Positions 64,000 to 64,000 of a DNA stretch of 64,000 nucleotides are shown piece after piece (within the stretch, counting starts at the first letter, position 1; every line of letters starts with the position of its first letter). The DNA is from Dyella japonica A8 (GTDB lineage: Bacteria > Pseudomonadota > Gammaproteobacteria > Xanthomonadales > Rhodanobacteraceae). The DNA lies in NCBI RefSeq assembly GCF_000725385.1, contig NZ_CP008884.1:3720001-3784000 (forward strand), given 5' to 3'. Under the pieces are notes generated by a model. That model was not told where the DNA came from, did not search any database, and worked only from the letters and a program-made list of their open reading frames with translations. The translations under genes were made by a program, and so were the position numbers.

Positions 64000-64000
64000 C

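Overview
The window is a high-GC chromosomal segment of a gammaproteobacterium, most likely of the Xanthomonadales (Rhodanobacteraceae, Dyella/Luteibacter-like). The reasons are the miaA-hfq-hflX-hflK-hflC-DUF2065-purA order, the propionate genes built on acnD/prpF, and many REP-like and ATTCCC-N8-GGGAAT-type palindromes between genes. The genus is an inference. No phage, IS element, CRISPR array, rRNA or tRNA was recognised.

Layout. (1) 1-7.1 kb: a minus-strand molybdenum operon, moeA - small protein - modA - modB - modC - second moeA (runs off the left edge). It is followed by divergent fdhD and a convergent sulfite-oxidase-fold protein. (2) 7.3-11.4 kb: periplasmic nitrate reductase napEDABC, a consumer of the molybdenum cofactor made next door. 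(3) 11.5-13.5 kb: a low-GC membrane protein, a GYD protein and a VOC protein. (4) 13.8-19.2 kb: a tandem glycine riboswitch driving gcvP, then a chitinase preceded by two identical 12-bp operator-like palindromes. (5) 19.2-30.3 kb: an M1 aminopeptidase, a 91-bp tandem-repeat array with a C19 tract, the purA-to-miaA housekeeping cluster, and a Tat-type carbonic anhydrase. (6) 30.4-45 kb: an S46 dipeptidyl-peptidase, a secreted glycosidase-like protein, tdh and kbl (threonine to glycine) flanking a large DUF748 gene with a C-terminal frameshift, a pseudouridine synthase, and two tandem OmpA proteins. (7) 45-62 kb: the 2-methylcitrate pathway (prpD, prpF, acnD, prpC, prpB, prpE), interrupted between acnD and prpC. 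The interruption holds a manganese-riboswitch-type leader with a TerC protein, a GST, and a five-gene export cluster. (8) 62-64 kb: a lipoprotein, a MerR/TipAS regulator and the 3' end of mdh.

The most interesting part is the minus-strand export cluster at 52.3-56.6 kb. It encodes a glycine-rich secreted protein, a small exported protein, a C39-type cysteine peptidase with its own signal peptide and no ABC transporter, a second small exported protein, and an outer-membrane barrel with an N-terminal coiled coil. The order and the parts resemble the Pseudomonas Fap functional-amyloid system. Two of the exported proteins carry double-glycine motifs (L at -7, I/M at -4, GG at -2/-1). Two share a C-terminal QNSG-x3-LIQ motif. 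Together this suggests a Sec-dependent, C39-processed surface-fibre or matrix pathway, which is an inference.

The ends of the window cut moeA (left) and mdh (right).
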